Shown here piece after piece: positions 17,610-28,283 of a stretch of DNA of 64,000 nt. Position 1 is the stretch's first letter, and each line of letters opens with the position of its first letter. Made by a program: the position numbers and the translations under genes. The notes under the pieces are model-generated. The model searched no databases, was not told the origin of the DNA, and saw nothing but the letters and a program-made list of their open reading frames with translations. Where the stretch lies: NCBI RefSeq assembly GCF_913773735.1, contig NZ_CAJYEB010000023.1, forward strand, positions 558,001-622,000. Reading direction: 5' to 3'. The DNA is from an uncultured Massilia sp. Its GTDB lineage: Bacteria; Pseudomonadota; Gammaproteobacteria; Burkholderiales; Burkholderiaceae_D.

Positions 17610-17640
17610 AAAGGCATCCGTCAGGATGCCTTTTTCTTTT
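17610..17640 (+). terminator. Terminator of the rpsP-rimM-trmD-rplS operon
   Basis: AAAGGCATCC (17610-17619), loop GTCA, GGATGCCTTT (17624-17633) and a T-rich tail. It ends only 13 bp before the start codon of the NUDIX gene, so that gene must be read by readthrough or from a promoter inside rplS. Confidence 0.85.
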
Positions 17641-17652
17641 TCGGAGAACCTT

Positions 17653-18318
17653 TTGGCAAAACTGCATGTCGACCCCCAGCGCCTGCCGGTCGATTCCATC
17701 GCCGGCGAACCCGCGCTGCCGGCCGAGCGCCTGGACGCCGGCTGGCTGCGCGCGCGCCTGGCGCATCCGCCGTCCTGGGATCCGGAATTGCCCGAAGACC
17801 TGCGCGAGCGCTTCCCGCACCTGCGCCGCGCCGCCGTGCTGGTGCCACTGGTCAAGCGTCCCTCCGGCCTGACGGTGCTGCTGACCCAGCGCACGGCCCA
17901 CCTGTCCAGCCACGGCGGCCAGGTCAGCTTTCCGGGCGGCCGCGCCGAGGAAGAGGATTCCTCGCCCATCGAGACGGCGCTGCGCGAGACCCAGGAAGAG
18001 ATCGGGCTGGCGCGCCGCCACGTCGAGATCGTCGGCGTGCTGCCGGAACAGGCGACCGCTTCCGCCTACCTCGTCACGCCCGTCGTCGGCCTGGTCACGC
18101 CGCCGTTCGACCTGGTGGCCGAGTCGAACGAGGTGGCCGAGATCTTCGAGGTGCCGCTGGGCTTCCTGATGGACGGGATGAACCACCAGCGCATGTCCTT
18201 CGACCTGCCCGACGGGGCGGGGCGGCGCAGTTTCTACGCGATGCCGTACGAGCGCTTCTTCATCTGGGGCGCGACGGCGGGAATGTTGCGGAACCTGTTC
18301 CACTTGTTGCGGGCGTAG
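17653..18318 (+). CDS. NUDIX hydrolase, CoA pyrophosphatase type
   Basis: A 221-residue NUDIX enzyme. The Nudix box is seen as GGRAEEEDSSPIETALRETQ followed by EEIGL, preceded by the CoA-pyrophosphatase pattern LTQRTAHLSSHGGQVSFPGG. Such enzymes split coenzyme A and acyl-CoAs into phosphopantetheine and 3',5'-ADP. The start is TTG 17653 behind GGAG, directly after the operon terminator. The CobD/CbiB-like gene follows after a repeat element. Confidence 0.85.
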   Translation: MAKLHVDPQRLPVDSIAGEPALPAERLDAGWLRARLAHPPSWDPELPEDLRERFPHLRRAAVLVPLVKRPSGLTVLLTQRTAHLSSHGGQVSFPGGRAEEEDSSPIETALRETQEEIGLARRHVEIVGVLPEQATASAYLVTPVVGLVTPPFDLVAESNEVAEIFEVPLGFLMDGMNHQRMSFDLPDGAGRRSFYAMPYERFFIWGATAGMLRNLFHLLRA

Positions 18319-18325
18319 GACCGGT

Positions 18326-18411
18326 GTCGTCCCGGTGCAGGCCGGGACCCAAGCTTGCCCGCATCGCGGCGGCGCATGAAAAATTGGGCCCCGGCCTGCG
18401 CCGGGGCGACC
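18326..18411. repeat. Second copy of the GTCGTCCCGG...CCGGGGCGAC repeat
   Basis: Same layout as 14697-14794: it opens GTCGTCCCGG, has an AT-richer centre and closes with AATTGGGCCCCGGCCTGCGC then CGGGGCGAC. It lies between the NUDIX and CobD/CbiB-like genes. Two copies in 4 kb suggest a mobile or amplifying intergenic element. Confidence 0.75.
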
Positions 18412-18505
18412 GCGGTCCTGTCGGAGCGCGGTCGATTGATTCCCCTTGCCTTGTGCGCTATCGTAGCGGGCAATGAAGCCTGGCAACAAATACCGAGGAC
18501 CCTGA

Positions 18506-19465
18506 ATGACATTCTTCTCCATCCTGTGCGCGCTGCTCATCGAGCAACTCAAGCCGCTGCGCGCGGATAACCAGATCTATGCCGAGATCAAGCGCATGGC
18601 CATGCGCATCGAGGGCTGGTTCAATGCCGGCCAGGTCAGCCATGGCCGCATGGGCTGGTTCCTGATGATCGGCGGCCTGATGGTGCCCACGGCGGCCATC
18701 TACTGGACGCTGCTGCACTACGGCTGGGTATTCGCCGCGTTTGCCTGGAACGTCCTGATCGTCTACCTGACGCTGGGCTTTCGCCATTACAGCCATTACT
18801 TCACCTCGATCCAGTTCGCCCTCAATTCCGGCGACGACGCCACCGCGCGCGCGCTGCTGGCCGAGTGGGCGCGCATCGACACCGTCGGGATGGACGCCAC
18901 CGAGATCGCCCGCATCGCCGTCGAGAAATCCCTGATCACCACGCATCGCAACGTGTTCGGCGTGTTCTTCTGGTTCCTGATGCCGCTGGGGCCGGCCGGC
19001 GCCGTGATGTACCGCGTGGCCGAATACCTGGCGCGCGCCTGGAACGAGCCCGACCACATGCGCAACGAAGCCTTCGGCGAGTTCGCCGCGCGCGCGTTCT
19101 ACTGGATCGACTGGATCCCGGTGCGCCTGACGGCCATCGCCTTCGCCGTCGTCGGCAACTTCGAGGACGCGATCTACGCCTGGCGCAATTTCGCCGACCG
19201 GTGGACCGACGAGGCGCGCGGCATCATCCTGGCCGCCGGCGGCGGCGCCATGGGCGTGCGCCTGGGCACGCCGGCCGAGAACGCGCCGCGCCTGCTGCCC
19301 CCGGACGCCGCCACCGTCGACCTGTCCGACAGCGACCCCGACGTGCTGCCGGGCGAGGAGCCGAACGTGCGCGCACTGCAAAGCACCGTCGGCCTGGTCT
19401 GGCGCGCACTGTTATTATGGATGCTGCTCCTGCTCTTGCTGTCAGGCGCAGTCTTGCTGGGATAA
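18506..19465 (+). CDS. CobD/CbiB-family (AmpE-like) membrane protein
   Basis: A 319-residue inner-membrane protein of the CobD/CbiB family. It starts MTFFSILCALLIEQLKPLR; further family marks are FRHYSHYFTSIQFALNSGD, FWFLMPLGPAGAVMYRVAEYLARAW and AFYWIDWIPVRLTAIAFAVVG. The C-terminus is a Leu-rich membrane segment. True CobD makes adenosylcobinamide, but no cobalamin genes are nearby, so the protein may act like AmpE or in an unknown role. ATG 18506 is the natural start. Confidence 0.8.
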   Translation: MTFFSILCALLIEQLKPLRADNQIYAEIKRMAMRIEGWFNAGQVSHGRMGWFLMIGGLMVPTAAIYWTLLHYGWVFAAFAWNVLIVYLTLGFRHYSHYFTSIQFALNSGDDATARALLAEWARIDTVGMDATEIARIAVEKSLITTHRNVFGVFFWFLMPLGPAGAVMYRVAEYLARAWNEPDHMRNEAFGEFAARAFYWIDWIPVRLTAIAFAVVGNFEDAIYAWRNFADRWTDEARGIILAAGGGAMGVRLGTPAENAPRLLPPDAATVDLSDSDPDVLPGEEPNVRALQSTVGLVWRALLLWMLLLLLLSGAVLLG

Positions 19466-19601
19466 TCTTTCAGTAACGATCTGCGGACCAATTCTTGCTG
19501 GGGAGATGATTCCCGAAAGTCAAGTCTCGTCCGCAGGTCTTCTATAAGATATAATACCGGCGTTGTTCTCATCCACGCTTCATGTTTCAGTAAGCCGCAC
19601 T

Positions 19602-19940
19602 ATGGCCGAGTTACCGCAAACCGGGAAAGAACGCGCCGACGAGTTCATCATTCTCGGCGTTACAAGTCAGGGAAGGCAGTTTCGCCCGAGCGACTGGGCC
19701 GAGCGCCTGTGCGGCGTCATGTCGTGCTTCAGGCCGCCCGGTTCCGGCGGGCCGAACGCCCACATCCGGTATTCCCCCTATGTGCATCCCACGCTCGTGG
19801 ATGGCATCAAGGCCGTCGTGGTCAACAATGCCCTCAAGAATATCGAACCCCTGGCCTATCACTTCGTCGTGAACTTCGCCAAGGACAACGACCTGCAGGT
19901 CGTGGACGCCGCCGCCAAGGCCGGCGACAAGGCTTCCTGA
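19602..19940 (+). CDS. DUF3579 protein
   Basis: A 112-residue soluble protein of a family typical of betaproteobacteria. Recognised by FIILGVTSQGRQFRPSDWAE, RLCGVMSCF and the end block LAYHFVVNFAKDNDLQVVDA. Function unknown. ATG 19602 gives the usual N-terminus; an in-frame start at 19563 would add 13 residues of no family likeness. It stands alone. Confidence 0.8.
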   Translation: MAELPQTGKERADEFIILGVTSQGRQFRPSDWAERLCGVMSCFRPPGSGGPNAHIRYSPYVHPTLVDGIKAVVVNNALKNIEPLAYHFVVNFAKDNDLQVVDAAAKAGDKAS

Positions 19941-19959
19941 TACCGACGCTGACGCAGCT

Positions 19960-20000
19960 TTGATTCATCTCAAAGTTGCGACCTCCCTCCGCGCTAGTCT
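19960..20000 (+). promoter_or_regulatory. FNR/Anr-type box and -10 element before the CBS gene
   Basis: TTGAT-TCAT-CTCAA (19960-19973) differs from the FNR consensus TTGATNNNNATCAA at one base. A possible -10 box, TAGTCT (19995-20000), lies so that the box centre is about 41 bp upstream of the expected start point, the class-II activator position. This suggests induction under low oxygen. Confidence 0.55.
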
Positions 20001-20025
20001 GGCCGCTTGCCATCCGGAGGACGCC

Positions 20026-20475
20026 ATGCAAGTCGGAACACTCTGCACCATCGACACGGTCTGCTGCGGCCGCGACACCTCCGTCCAGGGCGCCGCCTCC
20101 CTCATGCGCGTGCACCACGTCGTCGACGTCGTCGTCGTCGACGATCCCGAGGGCGCGCGCCGTCCCGTCGGCATCGTCACCGATCGCGACATCGTCGTGT
20201 CCGTCGTCGCCCTCGGCCTCGACCCGCTCGGCCTGCAGGCCGGCGACGTGATGAGCGACGACCTGCTGGTGGCCGACGAGCACGACGAGGTCGACGCCAC
20301 CATCGAACGCATGCGCCTGCGCGGCATCCGCCGCGTGCCCGTGGTGGGCGCGGGCGGGCGGCTGGCGGGCATCGTCAGCGCCGACGACCTGCTCGGCTGG
20401 CTGGCCGAGGAAATGGAAGCCCTGGCGCGCATCAGCCCGCACCAGCGCCAGCATGAACGTCATACTCGACGGTAA
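20026..20475 (+). CDS. CBS-domain pair protein
   Basis: A 149-residue cytoplasmic protein made of two CBS motifs (about residues 8-62 and 78-130), each with the GIVT/SDRD or GIVSADD end block. Such stand-alone CBS pairs bind adenine nucleotides and signal energy state. The start ATG 20026 has a perfect GGAGG 5 bp upstream. An FNR-like box and -10 element precede it, implying an oxygen-linked stress role. The binding ligand is not known. Confidence 0.8.
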   Translation: MQVGTLCTIDTVCCGRDTSVQGAASLMRVHHVVDVVVVDDPEGARRPVGIVTDRDIVVSVVALGLDPLGLQAGDVMSDDLLVADEHDEVDATIERMRLRGIRRVPVVGAGGRLAGIVSADDLLGWLAEEMEALARISPHQRQHERHTRR

Positions 20476-20585
20476 TATCATCGTATAAACATTTGCGAGC
20501 GTTCCGCGTTTGTCTCTGTTACCATGTTTTATTGCCGTGCAGACAATGACACGGCTCCCTGGACCAGACACAACTACGGAGCACT

Positions 20586-23351
<2,766 letters not shown>

Positions 23352-23480
23352 TTGCAACACTCGGCGGGTTTGCAAAGCGAGGGACTTGGTCAATACCAGC
23401 CATGGCGCTATGATGTTGCCTCCAAGCAGTGTTTCTCGAAAGAAGTAAACGTTGCGACAAGTAATGATAAAGGAAGCATC

Positions 23481-24272
23481 ATGAAGGGCTTGACCAAGCA
23501 ACCGCCGAGCGGGATTTCCTTCGCTGGCAAGGTTGTGCTGGTAACGGGCGCGGCCAGCGGCATCGGCCGCGCGATGGCGCTCGCATTCGGGCGTGCCGGC
23601 GCCTGCGTCATCGTCGTCGACACCGCGGTGGACGGCGGCCACATGACCGCCGCGCTGATCGTCGAGGCGGGCGGGAAGGCCCTGTTCGTGAAGACGAACG
23701 TGACGGTTGCCCCCGAGGTCGACGCGCTGATCGACAAGGTCGTGTCGCACTACGGCCGCATCGACTGCGCCGTCAACGGCGCCGCCGTCGAGGAAGAGCA
23801 CCAGCCGCTCGCCGAGGGCGACGACGACCAGTTCGACCGCATCATGACCGTCAACGTGAAGGGCGTGTGGCTGTGCATGAAGAGCCAGCTGCGCCAGATG
23901 CTCAAGCAGGAAGGCGGCGGCGTGATCGTCAACGTGGCCGACGCGGCCGGCCTGGTGGCCGCGCCGAACCGCGCCATCTACGCGGCCTCGAAGCACGCCG
24001 TGATCGGCATGACCAAGACGGCGGCCGTCGAGTATGCCAAGTCGGGCATCCGCGTCAACAGCCTGTGCCCGGGCGCGGTCAAGACGCCGATGCTGGCGCG
24101 CATGCTCGAACGCGATCCGGGCCGCGACAAGAAACTCAAGGCGGCGCACCCGATGGGCCGCATCGCCGAGCCGGCCGAAGTGGCCAGCGCGGCGTTGTGG
24201 CTGTGCTCGGAGCAGGCGTCGTTCGTCACGGGCCACCAGCTGGCCATCGATGGCGGGTTGACCGCGATTTAG
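23481..24272 (+). CDS. Short-chain dehydrogenase/reductase with Asp at the catalytic-Ser position
   Basis: A 263-residue classical SDR. The cofactor loop TGAASGIG (about 22-29) and the active-site Y167-x3-K171 (YAASK) are intact, as are NSLCPG and the ending GGLTAI. However the residue 13 before the Tyr, normally Ser, is Asp154 (NVADAAG instead of N-x-S-S-x-x-G), and the NNAG motif reads VNGAA. It may have altered or lost oxidoreductase activity. D47 after the second strand favours NAD over NADP. ATG 23481 follows AAAGGAAG. Confidence 0.85.
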   Translation: MKGLTKQPPSGISFAGKVVLVTGAASGIGRAMALAFGRAGACVIVVDTAVDGGHMTAALIVEAGGKALFVKTNVTVAPEVDALIDKVVSHYGRIDCAVNGAAVEEEHQPLAEGDDDQFDRIMTVNVKGVWLCMKSQLRQMLKQEGGGVIVNVADAAGLVAAPNRAIYAASKHAVIGMTKTAAVEYAKSGIRVNSLCPGAVKTPMLARMLERDPGRDKKLKAAHPMGRIAEPAEVASAALWLCSEQASFVTGHQLAIDGGLTAI

Positions 24273-24341
24273 GGGGCAGAGCCCGGTGTGGGTTTTCAGG
24301 GGCTCGGCCCCCGGTTGACACCGCCGGCCTGGTTGTTGCCC

Positions 24342-24620
24342 TTACCGCGGCTTGTTCCCCATCCGTCCCTTGCCGCGCGCGCTGCGCTGTTGCTGCTGCT
24401 GCGTCTTGACGCGGTTCTGGCGCGCCTTGAACAGCGTCTCCGCGTCCTGCTTGGCGCGCTCGAGCGTGCGCATATCCTCGTGGTCGTCGTGGGGCGAAAA
24501 GTATTCGGCTTCCTGGGCGTCGACGACCAGCTTGATCGCGGTGTCGTCGTCCAGGTCGTACAGCTCGGTCAGCAGCGTGGCCACTTCGTCGAGGTAGGCT
24601 TCGTAGGTCAGGTAGTTCAT
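24342..24620 (-). CDS. Small hypothetical protein
   Basis: A 92-residue acidic-then-basic protein starting MNYLTYEAYLDEVATLLTEL. The first part is helical and acidic; the last 30 residues are Gln/Arg/Lys-rich (TQQQQQRSARGKGRMGN), resembling a nucleic-acid-binding tail. No family recognised. ATG 24620 is chosen because the frame upstream of it runs into a palindromic repeat. It lies between the SDR and the GntR regulator. Confidence 0.5.
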   Translation of the reverse strand: MNYLTYEAYLDEVATLLTELYDLDDDTAIKLVVDAQEAEYFSPHDDHEDMRTLERAKQDAETLFKARQNRVKTQQQQQRSARGKGRMGNKPR

Positions 24621-24645
24621 TGTTGGATAGAGGTGGTGTGCAATG

Positions 24646-24708
24646 GTGGGCACGGGGTGCCCACCCTACGCATATCGTTGATCGTAGGGTGGGCACCCCG
24701 TGCCCACC
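24646..24708. repeat. Two inverted TAGGGTGGGCACC palindromes
   Basis: GGTGGGCACGGGGTGCCCACC (24646-24666) followed by CTACG and, 13 bp on, the opposite-facing CGTAGGGTGGGCACCCCGTG (from 24683) continuing to CCCACC at 24708. The unit is the same as at 55246-55269. The pair separates two genes both read leftward and can fold as one large hairpin. Confidence 0.8.
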
Positions 24709-24714
24709 GGCTTG

Positions 24715-25455
24715 TCAGGCGGCGCTCAATTCGGCCACGAAATCATACATGTCGCCGCGGAAATAGGAGCGGCAGAATTCCACCGCCTGCCCGTCCGGCA
24801 GGAAGCCCAGACGTTCCACGCACAGGCCGGCGTCGCCTTCCTTCGACTGCAGCAGGCGCGCCTGCTCGGCGTTCAGCAGCAGCGCGGACAGGCGCTGCAG
24901 CGCGCGCACCGGGCGCTTGCCCGCCGCTTCCAGCGCCTCGTACATCGACACGCCGACCGCTTCCAGCGAGGGCAGGGCGGACGCGGCGATCGTCGCGTAT
25001 TCGATGCACATCGGCATGTCGTCGGCGTAGCGGATGCGGTTGAAGCGGTACACGGCCGCGCCCGGCGACAGGCGCAGGCGCAGCGCTTCTTCCGGCGTGA
25101 CCGTCCCTTCCGAGCGCTTGAGCCAGACGCTGCGCGGCGTGCGGCCGCGCGAGCGCATGTCTTCGGAGAACGAGGTCAGCTTGGCGAAGTTCTTTTCGAT
25201 GCGGGTATTGATGAAATTGCCGGAACCGGCGCGCCGCACCAGCAGGCCTTCCTCGACCAGGCCGTCGATCGCCTTGCGCACGGTGATGCGCGAGATGTCG
25301 AGCTCGGTCGCCAGCTGGCGCTCGGCCGGCAGCGCCTCGGCCGGACCGTAGACGCCGCGATCGATCAGTTCGCGCAGCGCCCGTTGCAACTGCTGGTACA
25401 GCGGCAGGTTGCTGGTGGCGGACAGGTGCTGCATCAACTGCGCGAGTGGTGACAT
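24715..25455 (-). CDS. nagQ: GntR/HutC-family regulator, NagQ-like
   Basis: A 246-residue transcription factor: N-terminal winged helix (about 17-85, with LPAERQLATELDISRITVRKA) and a C-terminal UTRA effector domain (about 95-240). This pairing, with a nearby N-acetylglucosamine operon, fits NagQ, a repressor relieved by amino-sugar phosphates. A 23-bp site shared with the nagK promoter region lies directly upstream (25474-25496), so it probably also represses itself. The effector is inferred, not seen. Confidence 0.8.
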   Translation of the reverse strand: MSPLAQLMQHLSATSNLPLYQQLQRALRELIDRGVYGPAEALPAERQLATELDISRITVRKAIDGLVEEGLLVRRAGSGNFINTRIEKNFAKLTSFSEDMRSRGRTPRSVWLKRSEGTVTPEEALRLRLSPGAAVYRFNRIRYADDMPMCIEYATIAASALPSLEAVGVSMYEALEAAGKRPVRALQRLSALLLNAEQARLLQSKEGDAGLCVERLGFLPDGQAVEFCRSYFRGDMYDFVAELSAA

Positions 25456-25473
25456 GCGGAAAACAGTATTGTC

Positions 25474-25496
25474 GAATATTCCACCGATAATACCAA
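25474..25496 (-). promoter_or_regulatory. Candidate NagQ operator upstream of nagQ
   Basis: Read on the minus strand this 23-mer starts TTGGTATTATCGGTGG and ends ATATTC. Eighteen of its bases recur in the site at 33068-33090. It contains a GGTATT half followed 11 bp on by GGAATA. It lies 18 bp before the regulator ATG, where binding would block transcription or translation start. Confidence 0.55.
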
Positions 25497-25557
25497 AAAA
25501 GGACCGCTTGCCGCGAGGACGGATACTACGTAGGCCGCCCGCGCGGCGCGGGCAGGT

Positions 25558-25593
25558 CCACGGCCACGGCCACGGCCACGGCCACGGCCACGG
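25558..25593. repeat. Six tandem CCACGG hexamers
   Basis: Six exact CCACGG copies directly follow the stop codon of the flavodoxin-type gene (read leftward). Copy-number change would not alter the protein frame because the stop precedes the array. It could affect transcript ends. Confidence 0.8.
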
Positions 25594-26661
25594 CTACTTG
25601 GGCCGCGGATTGGTCAGCTTGCGGTCCGCCTGCAACAGCTTGCCCGAGCGCACGTCCGCGACCGCGGCCGCCACCGTCCGCGCCGCATTCTTCACCTCCT
25701 GCTGGAACGCCGTGTCGTTGTCCAGCGTGTCGTGGCTGTCGGCATACGATTCGTAGTAGCCGACGTAACGGTCGAGCAGGGCGGTCGGACCGGCGTCGAC
25801 CAGGCCCATCCAGTCGAGCCAGTCGGACAGCGAGCGGCGGGTCGACTCGATGCCGGCGACGTCGCCGTGCACGACCACGCCGTACACGCGGCCGGCCAGG
25901 TGCTTCGGGTAGTCCCAGTCGGCCTCCATGGCCTTGGCTTCCCCGGCTTCCTTGCCGTGGGTCGAGCTGGGATCCGGGTTGCCGCCGTCGGCGCAGACCA
26001 GGCGGTCGATCATCAGCTTGAGCACGGACGGCGACTGGTACCAGTAGGTCGGCGTGAAAATGATGACGCCGTGCGCCGACACCCATTGCTCGTAGATCTC
26101 GCTCATCCAGTCGTTGACCTGGTGCAGCGAGTGGTTCGGGTAGCAGCTGCAGGGCCAGTGGCACAGCGGCATGGCGGTCGAGACGCAGCCCTTGCACGGA
26201 TGGATGTGGCGGTCGTAGTCGGACGTCAGGCGCGACAGGTCGAGCACGTCGACGTCGATGCCTTCGCCGGTGAGCAATTCCTCGCACATCTTGACCAGGC
26301 GCCAGGTCTTCGAGATTTCGCCGGGGCAGCTGCCGTCGTTGCGGGCGGAACCGTTGATCAGGAGGATGCGGCTGCGCGTCGCGGGGTCCTTCTGGCGCCG
26401 TTCCGCGTCCAGCAGGCGGTCGCGCGCGGCCTTCCATTCGACCGACAGGTCGTAGTCGGGATCGGCGAAGCCGGGGCCGGCCTTGACGGTCAGCGGCGCC
26501 TTGTGCGAGTTCACATACGCCTGCCAGGCGACCTCCTCGACGGCGGCCAGTTCCTTGCCCACGGCCTCGTAGGCGGGGTCGAAGAAGTTTCGGGAAAACA
26601 CCAGGCGGAATTCGTCGCGGTTCAGCTTCGCGGGCGCCTGTCCTTTGCGTACGGTGGTCAT
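25594..26661 (-). CDS. Flavodoxin-like NAD(P)H-dependent oxidoreductase
   Basis: A 355-residue protein with a flavodoxin fold in its second half. RILLINGSARNDGSCPGEISKT (split here as RILLINGSARNDG and CPGEISKT) matches the FMN phosphate loop of NADPH-dependent FMN reductases. HPCKGCVSTAMPLCHWPC is Cys-rich and could bind metal or form disulfides. The first 110 residues are a helical extension. Probably a cytoplasmic FMN quinone or arsenical reductase type; the substrate is unknown. ATG 26661 follows AAAGG; further in-frame codons upstream lack support. It is the last gene of the leftward run after the TPR gene, separated by a terminator. Confidence 0.75.
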   Translation of the reverse strand: MTTVRKGQAPAKLNRDEFRLVFSRNFFDPAYEAVGKELAAVEEVAWQAYVNSHKAPLTVKAGPGFADPDYDLSVEWKAARDRLLDAERRQKDPATRSRILLINGSARNDGSCPGEISKTWRLVKMCEELLTGEGIDVDVLDLSRLTSDYDRHIHPCKGCVSTAMPLCHWPCSCYPNHSLHQVNDWMSEIYEQWVSAHGVIIFTPTYWYQSPSVLKLMIDRLVCADGGNPDPSSTHGKEAGEAKAMEADWDYPKHLAGRVYGVVVHGDVAGIESTRRSLSDWLDWMGLVDAGPTALLDRYVGYYESYADSHDTLDNDTAFQQEVKNAARTVAAAVADVRSGKLLQADRKLTNPRPK

Positions 26662-26731
26662 GGACGGCCTTTCGTTGGGGGACCGTCCGATTATCGGCAG
26701 GCGGGGAAACCCAGCCGGTACGGCAGTTAAC

Positions 26732-26777
26732 ATTGAAAAGAAAAAAGCGGTTCAGGCCGCGAAACCTGAACCGCTTT
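26732..26777 (-). terminator. Rho-independent terminator after the TPR gene
   Basis: On the minus strand AAAGCGGTTCAGG pairs with CCTGAACCGCTTT over an 8-nt loop and runs into a T-rich tail (A-run 26732-26746 on the plus strand). It ends leftward transcription of the TPR gene at 26798. Confidence 0.85.
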
Positions 26778-26797
26778 CCGGGGCATGCCGCCCGCGC

Positions 26798-28096
26798 TTA
26801 CTTGGCCGCGAGCGTGCCGCCGGACGGATGCTTTTCGAGCAGGATCCAGTACTTGGCGATGTCCGACAGGCCGGTGCCGGCCTTGACGGTCTCGAAGGTC
26901 TGGATGGCCTGGTCCTTCTTGCCGGCGCGCGCATAGGCCATGCCCAGGCGCAGCTTGGCTTCGTCCGGCACCTTCAGGCCGCCCTTGGCGATGCCCTGCT
27001 CGATGAAGGCGATGCCCTTGTCGAACTGGTCCATGGTGACGTAGGCCCAGCCCAGGTTGACGAGGCCGGCGCCGTTCTTCGACTTGGCGGCCGAGGCTTC
27101 GCCGGCGGCGATGTTCTTGGCATCGTCGGCCGCGCCCTTGGTGGCGCGGTCGCGCAGCTGGCGGTGCGCGCCGCTGTTGAGCACGCCGGCGGCGAAGCCG
27201 GCGTCGACGACCTTCTTGGCTTCGGTCGGGAAACCATCCTTCAGCGCCAGCTCGGCCAGGTCGACGTAGCCTTCCGGCGACATCTGCTTGACGGCGGCGA
27301 ACTGCAGGCGCAGCACGTTGGTGTCGTTGGCCTGGTTGTAGCCCGCCTTGCGGATGATGCCGCGCGAGATCAGGTCGGTCCAGAAGTCGTCGCTCGGATA
27401 GAAGGCGGCCAGCTTTTCCAGGCCTTTCACGTAGGCGGCGTCGTCCTTGACCTTCAAGGCGGACGAGGCGTACACGCGCAGGTCTTCCTGGGTCGGGGTC
27501 TTGCCGGCCTGTTCCTGGGCGTCCAGCACCGGGCCCAGCAGCTTCAGCGTGCTGGCGTAGTCGCCGCTGAAGTAGTAGGCGCGGATCAGCGAGGTGTTCA
27601 CGGCGTCGGACTTGTCGCCGTTCGCCTGCATCTGCTTGAACATCTCGATCGCCTTCGGATAGTTCTTGGCGTTGAAATAGGTCGTGGCCAGGGCCTGGGT
27701 GAAGTTGGCCTTGTCGGCTTCCGGCAGCTTGCCCGAGGCGAGGATCGCTTCCAGGGCCTGCGTCATCATCGGCTCGTTGCTGGTGGCGCTGGCCAGCGAC
27801 AGCTTCATGCGGTTGACCACGTAGGTTTCGTACGGGGTCTTGTCCGGGAACGCGTCGGCCTGGGTGACGCGGTTCTGGATTTCACCGTAGTTCTTCGCGT
27901 CCATCAGCGGCTTGATCTGGGCCGGGTCGAGCAGCTTGAACAGGTCCGGGCGGACGGTGTCCTGCGGCGGCTGGGCGGCGGCGGCCGGGGCCGCATCCTT
28001 GTTCTGCGCCGAGGCGCCGTGCATCAACGCCGGGGCGGCGTTCAGGCCGATGGCGGCCAGCATCAGGGCAAGGCGGGCAAAACGGAACTGGGACAT
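26798..28096 (-). CDS. Periplasmic tetratricopeptide-repeat protein
   Basis: A 432-residue secreted protein with a signal peptide (MSQFRFARLALMLAAIGLNA... to about residue 31). An Ala/Pro/Gln linker follows, then a helical-repeat body with TPR-like units such as ALATTYFNAKNYPKAIEMFK and LGMAYARAGKKDQAIQTFE. Likely a scaffold in the periplasm. Start ATG 28096 behind AGAGAGGA. No partner gene is obvious; it is neither in the nag operon nor linked to a secretion system. Confidence 0.8.
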   Translation of the reverse strand: MSQFRFARLALMLAAIGLNAAPALMHGASAQNKDAAPAAAAQPPQDTVRPDLFKLLDPAQIKPLMDAKNYGEIQNRVTQADAFPDKTPYETYVVNRMKLSLASATSNEPMMTQALEAILASGKLPEADKANFTQALATTYFNAKNYPKAIEMFKQMQANGDKSDAVNTSLIRAYYFSGDYASTLKLLGPVLDAQEQAGKTPTQEDLRVYASSALKVKDDAAYVKGLEKLAAFYPSDDFWTDLISRGIIRKAGYNQANDTNVLRLQFAAVKQMSPEGYVDLAELALKDGFPTEAKKVVDAGFAAGVLNSGAHRQLRDRATKGAADDAKNIAAGEASAAKSKNGAGLVNLGWAYVTMDQFDKGIAFIEQGIAKGGLKVPDEAKLRLGMAYARAGKKDQAIQTFETVKAGTGLSDIAKYWILLEKHPSGGTLAAK

Positions 28097-28283
28097 GAAT
28101 AATCCTCTCTTAGAGACAAAAGAATGCACCGGCCGCGCGACTGCGGACAGTGATGAATCTGCCAACATGGACAAAGCGTGCATTGTCCCACAAAGTGCCA
28201 TTTCCGGCGCGCCCATTGTGCCCCAGCCGTGGCGCGCACGGCTGCGTCGTTACAATGCGTTACCGCGGTCCGCCCGGCCGCGG

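Noticed and set aside
25526..26437. Alternative frame ending in a Val-Ala repeat through the CCACGG array
   Set aside because: The flavodoxin-like frame has the FMN loop and a good start; the other frame shows only Arg/Pro-rich shadow sequence.
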